Positions 62,111 to 64,000 of a stretch of DNA of 64,000 nucleotides are shown here, in pieces. Within the stretch, counting starts at the first letter, position 1; each line of letters begins with the position of its first letter. The DNA is from Strongylocentrotus droebachiensis. Lineage: Eukaryota; Echinodermata; Echinoidea; Camarodonta; Strongylocentrotidae. The translations under genes and the position numbers were made by a program. The stretch lies in assembly GCA_035222895.1 (NCBI GenBank), contig JAVYIG010007898.1, positions 31,746-95,745 on the forward strand, written 5' to 3'. The notes under the pieces were generated by a model. It searched no databases. It was not told the origin of the DNA and saw only the letters and a list, made by a program, of their open reading frames with translations.

Positions 62111-64000
62111 ATAACAAACAAACAAACAAAACAAAACTAAAAAAAATTTTGACACATTTTTTTTTTTTTCATTACCACAATTTTTGGTTGTTGAATCAAT
62201 GGGATATTAACAAACTGTAAGAACACCGTTTGCAGCCATCATAATAGCGAGATTTTAGTTAAAAGAGCTTACAGTTTTACATTGCTGTAGTAGCTATGTA
62301 ACGCCAACACCCTAGAAATAGTTTGACAAACAATTCGTAGACTGCATGACCGATAAATCGGGTAAATCAAAGCTTTTGCGTTATTCACTCCGTTTGAACG
62401 AAAATTAATACTCAACTCTCAAGCAATTTGTTTTTCTTTCCAAAATGCCAACAACTCCCCCAAATCAATGGCCGAAATGCAGTTTAATCGATTTATCATG
62501 ATGAGGGGGGGGGGTGTAGTGACACAAAGATAACCCTTTGCGTATAATGTAGGCGGTCCACTTATATATCCATTACTTGGTTTCACCAATCTTAATAGGT
62601 AATCCAACCTTTGTAATAAGTTCAATTAGTTCTCGGATAATTACCCCCTGACAATTACCAGCGGGACAATGACCCCCCCCCCCCCCCCCCCCACCCCAAG
62701 AACAATTACCCCCGAAAAATTACCCCCTCGGACAATTACCCCGAAGATAATTAAGCGTAGACTTCCCCTTTAATGAAAAGGGTGTCGGTAATTTTCGGGG
62801 GTGGGGGTAATTGCCAACATAATACCAGTATTTAATTGATTTGAATTGAATACTTTTACCGAATTATTCTGTTTGGAAAAAGAAAAGGTAACAATATTTT
62901 GCTCTATTATTGATTCCTTCATTTTTTATTTCGGAAATTAGAAACTTCGTATTGCTAAAGAGCATCTGTGTACACAACTTTCCTCTCGTTTTTCTTGTTA
63001 TTTTCTTACATTTCAATGAATGAACATTTTTTGTGGTAGAGTACTTGGAGAGTACTCCAATCATTGAAAAATTTGATCAATTTATATAGATTAGACCATT
63101 AAAACTTGGTCAGCTAAAAAAATAACCCTCCCCACGATTACCATAATAAGACTATTCCCGTGATTTTGATACATTTCGATGGATCTATTTCAATTCATAT
63201 TCTATTTTCCATCAGCATTTTCCGCCAGCCTCTCATCCGGCGATCCCCCTTTACCTTGTTATTATCGTGGAGTGCCGTATCTTCACTCCGAAGTGTGGCA
63301 CGTTGACGAATGCACAACCTGTACGTGTGATAACAGCACTACAACATGCGTAATTGAACCTTGTTCACCGGCATTCTGCGATGAACCCTTTAAACTGCCA
63401 GGAGGATGCTGCTTTATCTGTCCGTATCGTAAGTCTTCTGAGAGTCCCCCCCCCCCCCCCACTCCCACCGCCCTCTCATATGACCACACCTATGTAGGAC
63501 TGTGTCGTAAATTCACCATTACAATACATACAACAAACTCCAAAATGGCAGCAGGATTTTTAATTGATTTAAATTTGCTAGTTTGCCTGAAACCGGCCTA
63601 TTCAACTTTTACTGTCTTACAAATTTGGGGTTTCCAGGTTGATCCGGGGGGGGGGGTACGAAATTATCGCTATTTCCCTTTGTGATACTGTCTAACCCCC
63701 CTTTCTCCCCTAATTTTCTGCTATCTTCTCTTAACTTTGTTGGCCTCTCTTTTTCAAGATTACGTCATCTTTTTTCCCGAAGTGCTGCGTATATGTTATA
63801 TGAGAACTCAAATGTTTCAGCATCCAACGTTTATTCACCTTCCCCCCCCCCCCCCTCTTTTCCCCCTATTTTTTTGTATTATGATATTATGACTAGTCAT
63901 CAAATCTTTTTTTTAAATCCTGATTCATGTCAGACGTGGCAGTTTTTAACGTCGCACCCACCATACAAACTAAACGCAACGTGACGACTAACGGTGACGC
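61730..64000 (+). CDS. Gene D (5' part; runs off the window)
   Basis: Exons 61730-61811, 63216-63428 and the start of exon 3 (63934 onward) are in frame: signal peptide, VWC domain and the beginning of the unknown domain (VAPTIQTKRNVTT). Promoter type and flanks match B, so a B-like continuation with a second VWC and membrane exon is expected beyond the window, as inference. The last base of exon 1 is T instead of G, which weakens the splice site. Confidence 0.75.
61924..62000 (+). repeat. tRNA-like intron element, copy in D
   Basis: The best-kept copy: TGACTAAGTGGTAGAGCAGT, GGTCTCGTAACC, GGTTCGAAGCC. A CA microsatellite (62054-62109) follows within 60 bp. Confidence 0.6.
62054..62109. repeat. 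CA microsatellite
   Basis: About 28 uninterrupted CA units in intron 1 of gene D. Confidence 0.95.
62110..63215. other. Rest of intron 1 of gene D
   Basis: It shares ATTCACTCCGTTTGAACG with B and C, then ACAATTACCCCC-type short repeats (62635-62760). Homology to A and B resumes from 62930 to the VWC exon. No gene is seen. Confidence 0.5.
63216..63428 (+). CDS. Gene D exon 2, VWC domain
   Basis: 213 nt, phase 1-1, after CTATTTTCCATCAG. SFSASLSSGDPPLPCYYRG, ten cysteines, GGCCFICPY, TATC|GTAAGT. Confidence 0.85.
63934..64000 (+). CDS. Gene D exon 3, unknown domain part 1 (cut by window end)
   Basis: It starts in phase 1 after GATTCATGTCAG. VAVFNVAPTIQTKRNVTTNG is in frame up to the window end; TVRKVK of the other genes is AVFNVA here. 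Confidence 0.75.

Overview
The window is animal genomic DNA, AT-rich and crowded with short transposons, microsatellites and poly-C/poly-G runs. The repeat types (GGCCCC-ended 3-bp-duplication MITEs, many TTAA-flanked MITEs, tRNA-headed intron elements) and a secreted/membrane VWC-domain gene family suggest a marine invertebrate deuterostome. A sea urchin or other echinoderm is my best guess, from memory of such repeats and not from a search.

The core is a tandem family of four related genes, all on the + strand, called here A (7.9-13.1 kb), B (24.6-41.2 kb), C (48.9-57.8 kb) and D (61.7 kb to beyond the window end). Each starts with the same 82-nt exon: a triple ATG, a 27-residue signal peptide and a phase-1 GTAAGT junction (the last exon base is changed in D). 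A ten-cysteine von Willebrand factor C (VWC) exon follows. Next come two exons that together encode an unrecognised domain of about 145 residues, rich in beta-strand-like sequence, with four cysteines. B continues with a second VWC exon and a last exon carrying one transmembrane helix, an RRRKK stop-transfer and a 21-residue tail. Its six exons join in frame to 363 residues. A ends straight after the unknown domain (246 residues, secreted). C carries the unknown domain twice and then ends (396 residues, secreted). Exon length differences between copies are multiples of three, which suggests that at least most copies are functional genes.

The locus looks like an alternating two-gene unit. A and C share a TATTTAAA promoter, the same upstream neighbourhood (including a broken C-type-lectin exon) and loss of the second VWC and TM exons. 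B and D share a TATATAAA promoter. The pattern suggests an (A+B) to (C+D) duplication that pairs a soluble with a membrane-anchored product. The membrane form of D is a prediction, because D runs off the window.

Between and inside the genes lie a recurrent ~0.9-kb intergenic block, a triplicated promoter region upstream of B with two headless promoters, at least five TTAA-flanked MITE families, two copies of a hAT-like element built of degenerate GTGCCCC-type repeats, a Helentron-like element, LINE 3' fragments, a ~110-bp minisatellite and several near-perfect hairpins. I saw no CRISPR array, rRNA, intact retroviral element or intact transposase gene. The short open frames outside the exons listed are mostly chance frames through repeats.
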